NCBI GenBank assembly: GCA_963713545.1
Contig: CAVQME010000013.1
Coordinates: 1 to 64,000, forward strand
Length of the DNA stretch: 64,000 nucleotides
Source: CAVPLM01 sp963713545
GTDB taxonomy: Bacteria > Actinomycetota > Thermoleophilia > RBG-16-64-13
Direction: 5' to 3'
Shown: piece by piece, positions 18,900 to 26,888 of the stretch
How positions within the stretch are numbered: position 1 is the first letter of the stretch
How the letters are laid out: each line of letters begins with the position of its first letter
Program-made: the position numbers and the translations under genes
Notes under the pieces: generated by a model
What the model was told of the DNA's origin: nothing
Seen by the model: only the letters and a program-made list of their open reading frames with translations
The model's database searches: none

Positions 18900-19916
18900 A
18901 TGCCTGTTGGCGGATACTGCGAGGCCTGTGGTCGATGGGTGTGGGTGGCGCCCAACGGATCCTGCAAGTCCGGCCATCCGCCCAGCCGGGTGCGGGAGAT
19001 ACAGCAACTCAGGCCGCTGACCTCCCCCCGTGGGACGCTCATGCGCACTCCGCCAATACCTAAGGTCACTCCCTATCACGTGCGTTTCTGGTGGAGGCAC
19101 TCGGCCTGGATCCTACTCACGCTCACCCTCGGCTTCCTCAACTGGTTGGCCTTCGTGTACATCGGCCTGCGTGCGCGTCAACCGCACTGGTTGATCTGGG
19201 GCTTCGTCTACCTTTTGCCCTTGGCCGCGACCGTCGCCGCCATCGGATCGCCGTACTTCTGGTTTGCCCTTGCGGTGCAGATCGTGGTTGCCGTCGTGTC
19301 CTTAATCCATGCGGTCGCTGTGCGCCCGCGGTATCGGGCGCTCATGTTTGGTGATCCCCCAATCGGGTCGGTGCCCGCGCCGCCCATGATGGTCGCTCAA
19401 CAACGGCCGGACCTGGCGCGGAATCTGGACCAGAACCTGGCCCAGACCCTGCGTGAAGCCTACCAGCGAGTAGGTGAGATGAGTGACGCAGCCAACCACA
19501 TCGCCAAGCCCGAGACCCGCCAGGCCATCGCCCAGCTCTGCGTCACGGCCCAGCAGATCCTGGCCGAGATCCAGAAACACCCCCAGAGGATGGACGTGGC
19601 CCGGGGGTTCCTGACCTACTACCTGGAAGCGGCGGCCCGCATAGTCAGGGGCTACGAGGAACTGGTGGCCCGGGGCAGCGATTCCCCCGAGGTCCGGAAG
19701 ACCCTGGCCCAGGCCGAGAACTCGCTCCCCGGTATCCAGAGAGCCTTCGACAGCCACCTGGAATCCCTGCTGCAGCTTGACTTAATGGACCTGGAGAGCG
19801 AGATAGACCTGCTGGACAAGACCGTGCAGATGGAGAACCGGTTCAACTCCGGGCCCGAGATCGACTCGGCACCCGTGACCGCTACACCCATGCGTCCTGC
19901 TGGGGGCGCGAGATGA
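18900..19916 (+). CDS. XpaC-like membrane protein with N-terminal zinc ribbon
   Basis: 338 aa. The ATG at 18900 has GTGGGGAG upstream. Residues 7-25 hold a probable zinc ribbon (CEAC ... CKSGHP). Two or three membrane helices lie around residues 68-135 (WILLTLTLGFLNWLAFVYIGL, YLLPLAATVAAIG). The C-terminal half (about 165-325) is helical, like the XpaC/YceN family (5-bromo-4-chloroindolyl phosphate hydrolysis protein, a name from an old screen; the real function is unknown). XpaC is habitually next to TelA, and that is the case here: a TelA gene follows after 36 bp. The pair is associated with envelope stress or toxic-anion phenotypes in other bacteria. Confidence 0.8.
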   Translation: MPVGGYCEACGRWVWVAPNGSCKSGHPPSRVREIQQLRPLTSPRGTLMRTPPIPKVTPYHVRFWWRHSAWILLTLTLGFLNWLAFVYIGLRARQPHWLIWGFVYLLPLAATVAAIGSPYFWFALAVQIVVAVVSLIHAVAVRPRYRALMFGDPPIGSVPAPPMMVAQQRPDLARNLDQNLAQTLREAYQRVGEMSDAANHIAKPETRQAIAQLCVTAQQILAEIQKHPQRMDVARGFLTYYLEAAARIVRGYEELVARGSDSPEVRKTLAQAENSLPGIQRAFDSHLESLLQLDLMDLESEIDLLDKTVQMENRFNSGPEIDSAPVTATPMRPAGGAR

Positions 19917-19952
19917 CTGCTGGAGGTGTCCGATGACCGCAGTAGGTGCCCG

Positions 19953-21101
19953 ATGACCGACGATACAGCCTCTCGCCCGGCGGACCTTCCCGCCGCGTTC
20001 GAGCCGGTGCTTCCCGGGGAGGTCGGCGCCGCCCTTCCCGCAGAGGGCGAAGTCGCGCCCGGACCGCGGGCGTTGACGCCCGAAGAGCAGGCCAGGGTGG
20101 ACGCCATCCGGGAATCCATCGACGTGACCGACGCCCAGATGGTACTCCAGTACGGCCTCACGGCGCAGAACAAGATCTCAGCCTTCACCGACTCGCTGTT
20201 GGCCGACGTTCGTACGCGCGACACCGGGGAAGCGGGGCAGGCACTGACCTCCCTCCTGGGCAAGGTCAGGGAGCTGAACGTCGACGCGCTGGCCAAGGGA
20301 ACGTCAGGATCGCGCATCCCTCTGGTGGGCAAGCTCATGGACGGGTTCAAGCGTTTCGAAGCCCGCTACGAGAAGCTTTCCTCCAGCCTGGAGAAGCTCA
20401 TCACCGGCCTGGAGCGGACCCGCATGGGCCTGCTGAAGGACCTCACCGTGCTCGACAAGATGTACGAGCTCAACCTCGAGTACTTACGCCAGCTCGACCT
20501 GTACATCGCCGCCGGTGACGAGACTCTCGAGGAGCTGAACACCATGCGGCTCCCCGCCATGGAGGTGGGAGCAAAGGCGTCGCAGGACCCGATCGTGGCT
20601 CAGCAATTGGCCGATTTCCGCCAGGCAGTGCTGAGGTTCGAGCGACGCCTCCACGACCTGAAACTCACGCGCACCATCGCCATACAGAGTGCGCCGCAGA
20701 TCCGTCTTATCGAAGCCAACAACCAGGGTCTGGTGGAGAAGATCCAGACGTCGGTGACCAACACCATCCCCCTGTGGAAGAACCAGATCATCATCGCCCT
20801 CAGCCTCTACCGCCAGCAGCAGGCCCTAGCCGTGCAGAAGGCCGTCACAGACACGACGAACGAGCTGCTCGCGAAGAACGCCGAGATGCTCCGGACGGGT
20901 TCGGCCGAGGTGGCCCGCGAGACTGAGCGCGGGATCGTGGATATCGAGACCCTCCGCAAGGTCAACGACGACCTGATCGCCACGCTGGAGGAGACGATCC
21001 GCATTCAGGACGAGGGTCACGCGCGCCGGGTGCAGGCAGAGGTGGAGCTGCTTCGTCTCCAGTCGGAGCTCAGGAAGAAGCTGGTCGACCTGGCTGGGTA
21101 G
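19953..21101 (+). CDS. telA: toxic anion resistance protein TelA family
   Basis: 382 aa. The ATG at 19953 (AGGTG 5 nt upstream) was chosen over GTG at 19926. After a Pro/Ala-rich acidic N-terminus, the helical TelA body is clear: a FTDSLLADVRTRDTGEAG segment, LNVDALAKG, LTVLDKMYELNLEYLRQLDLYIAAG, and the well conserved PQIRLIEANNQGLVEKIQTSVTNTIPLWKNQ region around residues 245-275. TelA proteins are linked to tellurite and cell-envelope stress; the mechanism is unknown. It is preceded closely by its usual partner XpaC, so probably a two-gene operon. Confidence 0.9.
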   Translation: MTDDTASRPADLPAAFEPVLPGEVGAALPAEGEVAPGPRALTPEEQARVDAIRESIDVTDAQMVLQYGLTAQNKISAFTDSLLADVRTRDTGEAGQALTSLLGKVRELNVDALAKGTSGSRIPLVGKLMDGFKRFEARYEKLSSSLEKLITGLERTRMGLLKDLTVLDKMYELNLEYLRQLDLYIAAGDETLEELNTMRLPAMEVGAKASQDPIVAQQLADFRQAVLRFERRLHDLKLTRTIAIQSAPQIRLIEANNQGLVEKIQTSVTNTIPLWKNQIIIALSLYRQQQALAVQKAVTDTTNELLAKNAEMLRTGSAEVARETERGIVDIETLRKVNDDLIATLEETIRIQDEGHARRVQAEVELLRLQSELRKKLVDLAG

Positions 21102-21413
21102 TCGACGCCGCGGCCGGAGTGGGTTCACCAGCCCGCCGGTCGGGTGTCCACTCAAATCCGCGAGTGACTGCTCTGACAGGCCCCCGTCCCGCCAACTCCA
21201 TCATTCAGCCGGCCGTCGTCGCATTGCCCTTTCCAGTTCTTCGTCGGCTACGTGTGTGTAGACAGCCGGTTGAAGACACACGATTCTTGGCTTTCCTAAG
21301 CGGAGAGTGGGGGATTCGAACCCCCGGTACCGTTTGCACGGCACAACGGTTTTCGGGTTTGATTCGAACAGACCTCGGGGAGTTCGAAACCACGCAACCA
21401 AGGGAGCCCGCCG
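21102..21413. other. intergenic region holding a tRNA remnant
   Basis: About 310 bp between telA and the DHFR-like gene. Apart from the 3' half of a serine tRNA at 21301-21355, I see no gene. GGTTTG and CAGACC at about 21357-21374 can form a short hairpin. Confidence 0.4.
21301..21355 (-). pseudogene. 3' half of a tRNA-Ser (probable integration-site remnant)
   Basis: On the minus strand this stretch reads as the end of a serine tRNA: CGAAAACCG compatible with a CGA anticodon loop and stem, a long class II variable arm (CCGTT ... AACGG), a perfect T-arm GGGGG-TTCGAAT-CCCCC, and the acceptor strand ACTCTCC plus discriminator G. No D-arm or matching 5' acceptor GGAGAGT exists upstream, and CCA is not encoded. 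A tRNA cut at the anticodon loop is the classic footprint of a tRNA-targeting integrase, but no integrase gene or second att copy is in this window. Confidence 0.6.
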
Positions 21414-21974
21414 ATGGGCAAGTTGGTCTACGACATGAATGTCTCGTTGGACGGCTACATCGAGACCCCCGACCATTCTCTCGATTGGGCAAACGTGGAC
21501 GAGGAACTGCACACGTGGTTCAACGACCGCGCTCGCGAGCCGGACGTGTTCCTCCACGGCCGCCGCTTGTACGAAGTGATGGCGGCGTATTGGCCGACCG
21601 CGGCGTCTGATCCCGCTGCGACCGACTACATGCTCGACTTCGATGGGATCTGGAACGAGAAGCCGAAGGTCGTCTTCTCGTCAACTCTCGCGACGGTGCA
21701 GTGGAACAGCCGACTTGCGAGCGTCGACATGGGCGAGGAGCTCGCGCGTCTCAGGACGGAGTTCGAAGGTGACATGAGCGTCGGTGGCCCGACACTGGCC
21801 TCGGAGTTCATGAGGCGTGGCCTGGTCGATGAGTATCGGCTTCTCGTCCACCCGGTCATCCTGGGAGCGGGCACCCCATTCCTTCCGAAGCTGGAGACAC
21901 CCATCAATCTCCGCCTGATGGAGACGCGGACGTTCGCATCGGGGGTGACGTACCTAGGCTACGCCGCGAGGTAG
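21414..21974 (+). CDS. dihydrofolate reductase family protein (RibD C-terminal type)
   Basis: 186 aa. The ATG at 21414 has AGGGAG about 9 nt upstream. It matches the YyaP/YwjB group of RibD-C/DHFR-like reductases: KLVYDMNVSLDGYIETPD at the start, HGRRLYEVMAAYW in the middle, a central SVGGPTLASEFMRRGLVDEY segment, and VHPVILGAGTPFLP near the end. These use NAD(P)H; the substrate is uncertain and true folate or flavin activity cannot be assumed. It sits beside a truncated tRNA-Ser and a duplicated segment, so it may be acquired. An in-frame 41-codon ORF starts directly after its TAG stop. Confidence 0.85.
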   Translation: MGKLVYDMNVSLDGYIETPDHSLDWANVDEELHTWFNDRAREPDVFLHGRRLYEVMAAYWPTAASDPAATDYMLDFDGIWNEKPKVVFSSTLATVQWNSRLASVDMGEELARLRTEFEGDMSVGGPTLASEFMRRGLVDEYRLLVHPVILGAGTPFLPKLETPINLRLMETRTFASGVTYLGYAAR

Positions 21975-22100
21975 GTGGACAAAGCCATCGACGAGGCGAG
22001 CGACAAAGCCAAGGACGTGACCCAGAAAGGCGCGGACAAGGTCAAGGACGTGACCCAGAAAGTCGCGGATAAGGTTAAGGAGGCGGTGGACGGGAAGTAG
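21975..22100 (+). CDS. 41-aa amphipathic Lys/Asp-rich repeat ORF (LEA/CsbD-like)
   Basis: The GTG at 21975 directly abuts the TAG stop of the DHFR gene and is in the same frame. It encodes a helix of near-repeats (DKAKDVTQKGA, DKVKDVTQKVA, DKVKEAVDGK), the pattern of LEA- or YtxH/CsbD-type stress proteins. The DNA repeats too (two GGACGTGACCCAGAAAG units). There is no RBS of its own, so it would need translational coupling or readthrough of TAG; it could equally be the tail of a decayed longer gene. Confidence 0.4.
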   Translation: MDKAIDEASDKAKDVTQKGADKVKDVTQKVADKVKEAVDGK

Positions 22101-22305
22101 GACGCCGTGAAATAGCAGGTGCGGGAGAGCTCGGCTGAGAAGTCCGGGCTCTTTCTCTGCTTCGCTAGATCCAACCTATGCTGTCGGCGAAACGGACGGA
22201 AAGGCACCGGACGAGATACCCACCGGCCCCCGTGCTGCTGCCGCCCTCAAGTGTTTGAGCCAGCAACACGAGAATGCGCTGCTTGGCCAGCGGGATCGCC
22301 TAAGC

Positions 22306-22830
22306 TCACCAGCTCTGCTTAAGTGCCTCTTCCAGATCCTCCAGGGTGTCGGCCGCCTCGGGCGACACGAAAGCCACGTCCTTGCCCGCCTCGAAACTAG
22401 TGGGCGTAGGTAGGAAGGAGCGGGCACGCCTCTTCCGCCCCGTACCGCCAGAGAGCTCGTAGCCCACGATCCTTCCGCTCTTCTCGTCGAAGTAGAAGGC
22501 CTCGAACTTGCCCAGATCCTGCCCGTCGGTGGTTCGGACGCGGACTCCCGCGAGCACGTTGCCCCGATCGAACACGTCTTTCATCTCCGGGACCTCTGAT
22601 GCCTTCACTATGCTGGTCTTGGAATCGATGACGAGGGTGTCTGCGCCTACACTGAGGACGGCCGGCCACCGAACGACATGGGCGCCGCTGAACCAGCCTT
22701 TCTCGTCGGCCAAGACTCCCAGGACTTGGCTCCCCTTCTGGTCGATGACCAGGTCCTGGACCTTCCCCACCTGCTCGCCCCCGTCGCGGGTTATCAGTTG
22801 ACGATGGATGAGATCGCTTGCCTTCAACAT
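22306..22830 (-). CDS. PRC-barrel domain protein, copy B (altered C-terminus)
   Basis: 174 aa; start and RBS as in copy A (7275-7808), with which it is virtually identical for 170 residues. The tail differs: EEALKQSW instead of EEALRRAESTP, because the repeat ends at 22321 and the frame runs into unrelated sequence. It is intact over the PRC-barrel region, so it may still be functional. Context says it is a recent duplicate created by insertion of the segment between the DHFR locus and the glycosyltransferase operon. Confidence 0.8.
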   Translation of the reverse strand: MLKASDLIHRQLITRDGGEQVGKVQDLVIDQKGSQVLGVLADEKGWFSGAHVVRWPAVLSVGADTLVIDSKTSIVKASEVPEMKDVFDRGNVLAGVRVRTTDGQDLGKFEAFYFDEKSGRIVGYELSGGTGRKRRARSFLPTPTSFEAGKDVAFVSPEAADTLEDLEEALKQSW

Positions 22831-22850
22831 GCTACTCGTGCCTCCCGCGC

Positions 22851-22964
22851 CTAGATGATGCCTTCGATCAAGAGAAACACCACTACCGCGATGATCACCA
22901 CCACGACCAGCGCGGTGAGCGCCAACCACAGCGTTCTATGCCCGCGGTTCTGCATCCTCGGCAT
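22851..22964 (-). CDS. 37-aa single-span membrane protein, copy B
   Basis: Identical in sequence and spacing to the ORF at 7829-7942 (basic N-terminus, one hydrophobic helix, AGGTGA upstream). It lies within repeat copy B, 20 nt ahead of the PRC-barrel gene. Confidence 0.55.
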   Translation of the reverse strand: MPRMQNRGHRTLWLALTALVVVVIIAVVVFLLIEGII

Positions 22965-22994
22965 GCCTATCTCACCTGCCCTTCCCGCCCTTAC

Positions 22995-23159
22995 AACTCG
23001 TTTCAGAATGAAGCCGCGGCCGCCTAGTGCGTCCTGGGCGGCACGATAGTGCGTCCTCGGCCCCGCACATAGCGCTGCTATTCGCGCTCCCTGCGTCCTT
23101 GTATGTTGTTGCGCAGACCGGCGCGTCCCTGGCGGCGGAGCTTCATTCTGAAACGAGTT
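22995..23159. mobile_element. MITE-like inverted-repeat element, copy 2
   Basis: 165 bp with 20-bp perfect inverted ends (AACTCGTTTCAGAATGAAGC). It was carried here as part of the 878-bp duplicate and so is not an independent insertion. Confidence 0.85.
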
Positions 23160-23198
23160 CTCAGCCGCGTTCCTGTCCATCTCGCTCTAACGGCGGCG

Positions 23199-23604
23199 TC
23201 TCGCCCAGCCAAGGACCCACAGCATGACTGCCCCTTTGCTCGCAGGGACCTGGCATCAGGTATCCCCCGGCTATACCCACTCAAAACCCGGTCGCCGGAA
23301 GAATCGATAGGGTGCGACCGATGGCTCTCGACCGCAACGTGGTACACTCTTACCCACCGTAAAGCGGCCTGTCGGTGCAGCCGCGCGCTCGTGTCTCCAC
23401 GAATCCCGCCTACCTCCACGACTGTCACCCGGTGAGCCAACCGGTTCATGGAGAGGCATAGGCCTTGGTTCCCCCGCCTATGTGCCCGTGATCCGCGCTT
23501 GGGTCTATCGGCCACCACCCCTGGCGCTACCTCAAAGCCCACGTAGCCGAGGACGGTCCATTTCCGTGCGCAAGACGCACGCAACCAAAAAGAGGAAGGC
23601 ACTC
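23199..23604. other. intergenic region upstream of glycosyltransferase operon
   Basis: About 400 bp after repeat copy B and before the start at 23605. The open frame extends back to 23482, but those residues look non-coding. No clear promoter hexamers or gene found. Confidence 0.35.
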
Positions 23605-25938
23605 ATGCCCGACCAGCATCTCCGTTCACGTCCCGCTCGGATCGCCGTGATCGGCAACTACACCCCGCGCCGCTGCGGAATCGCCACGTTCACGGCAGAT
23701 CTCGCCGAATCCCTGGCAGCCGAGGCGCCGGAGAGCGAGGTCTGGGCGGCAGCCATGAACGACTCACCCGACGGATACCCCTATCCGAGCCGGGTGCACT
23801 TTGAAATGAACGAGAAGAGTCGTGGCGACTACCGACTGGCGGCCGAGTTTCTCAACATAAACGGGATAGAGGTCGCGAGCCTGCAACACGAGTACGGCAT
23901 CTATGGCGGGCCGGCGGGCGCGTTCATCCTCGACCTGATCGGCGGGTTGCGCATGCCGGTCGTTACCACGCTTCACACCGTACTCAGGGAGCCGACCTCC
24001 GATCAAATAGAGGTTACCGCGGAGATCGCACGATTCTCAGCCAAATTGGTTGTGATGAGTCACCGGGCGGCCGATTTCCTGCGTGATATCTACGGGGTAC
24101 CGGAGGAGAAGATCGCGTTCGTCCATCACGGGATCCCCGACCTCTCGTTCGTCGATCCCAACTTCTACAAGGACCAATTCGGGGTGGAAGGCCGGATGGT
24201 CGCCGCCACTTTCGGTCTGCTGTCGCCCAACAAGGGCATAGAGCACATGATCAAGGCCATGCCCACTATCGTGAAGAACCATCCGGAGTTGGTGTATCTG
24301 GTCCTGGGCGTGACGCACCCGAACGTGAAGAAACACGAAGGGGAGCGATATCGCACCTCGCTCCAGCGTCTGGCTACGAGCCTGGGCGTCGCTGATAACG
24401 TCCAGTTCCTCAACCGCTTCGTCGATATCCAGGAGCTGTGTGAGTTTCTCGGTTGTGCCGACGTGTACGTCACCCCTTACGGGAACGAAGCGCAGATCAC
24501 ATCGGGCACCCTCGCCTACGCGATGGGCAGCGGCAAGCCTGTCGTTTCCACGCCCTACTGGTACGCTACCGAGATGCTGGCCGAGGAGCGTGGCGTGATC
24601 ACGCCCTTCGGGGATGCAGAAGCATTGAGCGCCAACGTTCTTGCGCTCCTGGACGATCCGGTCCGGCGCCATGCCATCCGCAAACGAGCCTACCTGTTCA
24701 CACGGGATGCGATCTGGAGCAAGGTCGCTCAGGACTACTTCACCGTGTTTGCGGAGGCGAAGGAACGCGGTCAGCGGCAGCCGACCCGGCGATTCCAGGC
24801 CCGGGCGGTTCTCAAGGCGGCTGCGGCCCTGCCAGAGATCAACCTCGAGCACCTGCGGCGGATGACAGATAGCACCGGTCTAATGCAGCACGCCATGTTC
24901 AACGTACCCGACCGCATGCACGGCTATTGCACGGACGACAATGCCAGGGCCCTCGTGCTCACCGTCTCCGCTCAGGACCTCCTGCCCGGGGACGAAGCGC
25001 TCGCTTCCATGAGCGCGCGCTATCTCGGCTTCTTGACGCACGCCCTAAACCCGGAGACGACGCGCTTCCGCAACTTCATGTCCTACGACAGGCGGTGGGA
25101 GGAGACCGAAGGCTCGGAGGACAGCCAGGGGCGGGCGTTGTGGGCCCTGGGAGTCACAGTGGGCTGTGCTCCGGATACGGGGCAGCTGGCAGCGGCAACT
25201 TCGCTCTTCAACAAGGCGCTTCCGCTCGCCGAGACCTTCGTGCACCCGCGGGCGTCGGCTCTGGCGCTGATCGGCATAAACGCGTATCTCGAGAGATTCA
25301 CTGGAGGGACCGGAGCGAAGCGTGTCGCCAGAATCCTTGCGCGGCACATCCTCCGTGACTTCAAGCGGAATGCCACTGAAGACTGGTATTGGTTCGAGGA
25401 CATCCTCACCTACGACAACGGGAAGCTGGCCCAAGCCTTGCTTGCGACAGGCACATTGCTGGAAGACGCAAGGATGGTGGAGGTGGGTATCAAGGCCCTT
25501 GAATGGCTCACCGAAGTGCAGACCTCAGCCGGCATGTTCCGCCCCGTCGGCAACGATGGTTGGTACCGAAAAGATGGCCATCGGGCGCGGTTCGACCAGC
25601 AGCCGATAGAAGCTCAGTCGATGATCGAAGCGTACGCCGCGGCATACTCGGCCACCGGGGAAGGTCGTTGGGCGGATCTGGCTGAGCTGGTGTTCCAGTG
25701 GTACCTCGGCTGGAACGATCTCGGCGCCCCGCTCTGGGACCCAGCAACCGGGGCATGCTACGACGGCCTCGGGCCGGAGGGCCCCAATCTGAACCAAGGG
25801 GCCGAATCGACCCTGGCCTGGCTCCTTTCACTGGCCGACATGTACAAGCTTCGTGCTGCGCGCTCCATCACAGTTCCGGTGCCACTCCACGCGCTGAGCG
25901 GCAAGAGTGATCGGCTACAGGGGAGCGCAGCAGAGTGA
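23605..25938 (+). CDS. GT4 glycosyltransferase fused to an (alpha/alpha)6-type glycosidase-like domain
   Basis: 777 aa. The ATG at 23605 has AGAGGAAGG upstream and removes a non-conserved extension. Residues 10-400 are a GT-B family 4 glycosyltransferase: RIAVIGNYTPRRCGIATFT (N-terminal nucleotide-sugar fold), VVTTLHTVLREP, FGLLSPNKGIEHMIKA (donor-side loop), and TPYGNEAQITSGTLAYAMGSGKPVVST (the usual E-x7-E region is modified). Residues 420-760 are a helical toroid-like domain (MHGYCTDDNARAL, WYWFEDILTYDNGKLAQALL, QPIEAQSMIEAYAAAY). This two-part architecture is known beside GH130 genes. It likely transfers mannose or a related sugar, but donor and acceptor are unknown. First gene of a four-gene operon; it overlaps the next by 4 bp. 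Confidence 0.85.
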   Translation: MPDQHLRSRPARIAVIGNYTPRRCGIATFTADLAESLAAEAPESEVWAAAMNDSPDGYPYPSRVHFEMNEKSRGDYRLAAEFLNINGIEVASLQHEYGIYGGPAGAFILDLIGGLRMPVVTTLHTVLREPTSDQIEVTAEIARFSAKLVVMSHRAADFLRDIYGVPEEKIAFVHHGIPDLSFVDPNFYKDQFGVEGRMVAATFGLLSPNKGIEHMIKAMPTIVKNHPELVYLVLGVTHPNVKKHEGERYRTSLQRLATSLGVADNVQFLNRFVDIQELCEFLGCADVYVTPYGNEAQITSGTLAYAMGSGKPVVSTPYWYATEMLAEERGVITPFGDAEALSANVLALLDDPVRRHAIRKRAYLFTRDAIWSKVAQDYFTVFAEAKERGQRQPTRRFQARAVLKAAAALPEINLEHLRRMTDSTGLMQHAMFNVPDRMHGYCTDDNARALVLTVSAQDLLPGDEALASMSARYLGFLTHALNPETTRFRNFMSYDRRWEETEGSEDSQGRALWALGVTVGCAPDTGQLAAATSLFNKALPLAETFVHPRASALALIGINAYLERFTGGTGAKRVARILARHILRDFKRNATEDWYWFEDILTYDNGKLAQALLATGTLLEDARMVEVGIKALEWLTEVQTSAGMFRPVGNDGWYRKDGHRARFDQQPIEAQSMIEAYAAAYSATGEGRWADLAELVFQWYLGWNDLGAPLWDPATGACYDGLGPEGPNLNQGAESTLAWLLSLADMYKLRAARSITVPVPLHALSGKSDRLQGSAAE

Positions 25939-26888
25939 GCCAGGACGCGGAAGAGCTGTTCACCCGTTATCCGGGCAATCCCATCTTGACTGCGAAGGAC
26001 ATCCCCTACCCGGCCAATTCCGTGTTCAACGCTGGGGCGGTGAAAGTGGGCGACGAGAGTCTCCTCCTTCTGAGGGTCGAGGACAGGCGCGGACTATCAC
26101 ATCTGACCGTCGCCCGAAGCAAGGACGGCCTCACGAAATGGCGGGTCGATCCTCGTCCGACGCTCGCCGCCGACCCGGTGGGCCATCCGGAAGAGATATG
26201 GGGCATCGAGGATCCTCGCATCTGCCGCATGGACGGTGAGACGCGCCACATCGTCGCCTACACGGCCTACTCGAAGGGGGGGCCGCTTGTCTCCCTCGCG
26301 ACAACCGAAGATTTCGAGCAGTTCCAGCGCCTGGGTCCGGTGATGCCGCCGGACGACAAGGATGCGGCGATCTTTCCTGTGCTCTTTGGAGGCCGGTACG
26401 CCATGCTCCATCGCCCGGCGGCCACCATGTTAGGCCTCGGCGCGCACATCTGGCTTTCCTACTCACCGGACCTGAAGCACTGGGGGGACCACCAGATCGT
26501 GGTACGTGCCCGCCATGGCGGCTGGTGGGATGCCAACAAGATCGGCCTATCGCCGCCGCCTTTGCGGACGGACGAAGGATGGCTCGTCATGTATCACGGA
26601 GTCCGTTTAACGGTCTCCGGGGGCATCTACCGACTGGGACTGGCTTTGCTCGACCTGGAGGACCCGGCCAAGGTCCTTCTGCGCGGCGACGAGTGGGTCC
26701 TCGCCCCTGAGGAGACCTACGAGCGCGAAGGCGACGTGCACGACGTGGTCTTTCCCTGCGGCTGGATCGTCGAAGGGGACGACCTGCGGCTCTACTACGG
26801 AGCGGCCGACACCAGCATAGCCGTGGCGACCGCGAAAGTCTCAGAGCTGCTCGATTGGCTCCATCAGCACTCGGAAGCCTGCCAATGA
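25935..26888 (+). CDS. GH130 family beta-mannoside phosphorylase-like protein (1)
   Basis: 317 aa. The GTG at 25935 overlaps the preceding TGA (GTGA), with GGGGAG 8 nt upstream. Five-bladed beta-propeller family GH130: NPILTAKDIPYPANSVFNAGAVK at the start, GIEDPRICRMDGE (the Asp of EDPR is the general acid in characterised members), AAIFPVLFGGRYAMLHRP, WWDANKIGLSPPPLRT, and MYHGVRLTVSGGIYRLG. Characterised GH130 enzymes reversibly phosphorolyse beta-mannosides (Man-Glc, Man-GlcNAc, beta-1,2- or beta-1,4-mannobiose), giving mannose 1-phosphate. Exact linkage cannot be read here. Stop and next start overlap as ATGA. Confidence 0.88.
   Translation: MSQDAEELFTRYPGNPILTAKDIPYPANSVFNAGAVKVGDESLLLLRVEDRRGLSHLTVARSKDGLTKWRVDPRPTLAADPVGHPEEIWGIEDPRICRMDGETRHIVAYTAYSKGGPLVSLATTEDFEQFQRLGPVMPPDDKDAAIFPVLFGGRYAMLHRPAATMLGLGAHIWLSYSPDLKHWGDHQIVVRARHGGWWDANKIGLSPPPLRTDEGWLVMYHGVRLTVSGGIYRLGLALLDLEDPAKVLLRGDEWVLAPEETYEREGDVHDVVFPCGWIVEGDDLRLYYGAADTSIAVATAKVSELLDWLHQHSEACQ

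Larger units (their letters stand above)
22321..23198. repeat. direct repeat copy B (about 878 bp)
   Basis: Same orientation as 7299-8177, offset 15,022 bp. Both edges fall inside genes that are complete in copy A (PRC-barrel 3' end, 47-aa membrane gene 3' end), which marks this as the derived copy. Recombination between the copies would excise the ndvB-xpaC-telA-DHFR block. Confidence 0.95.
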
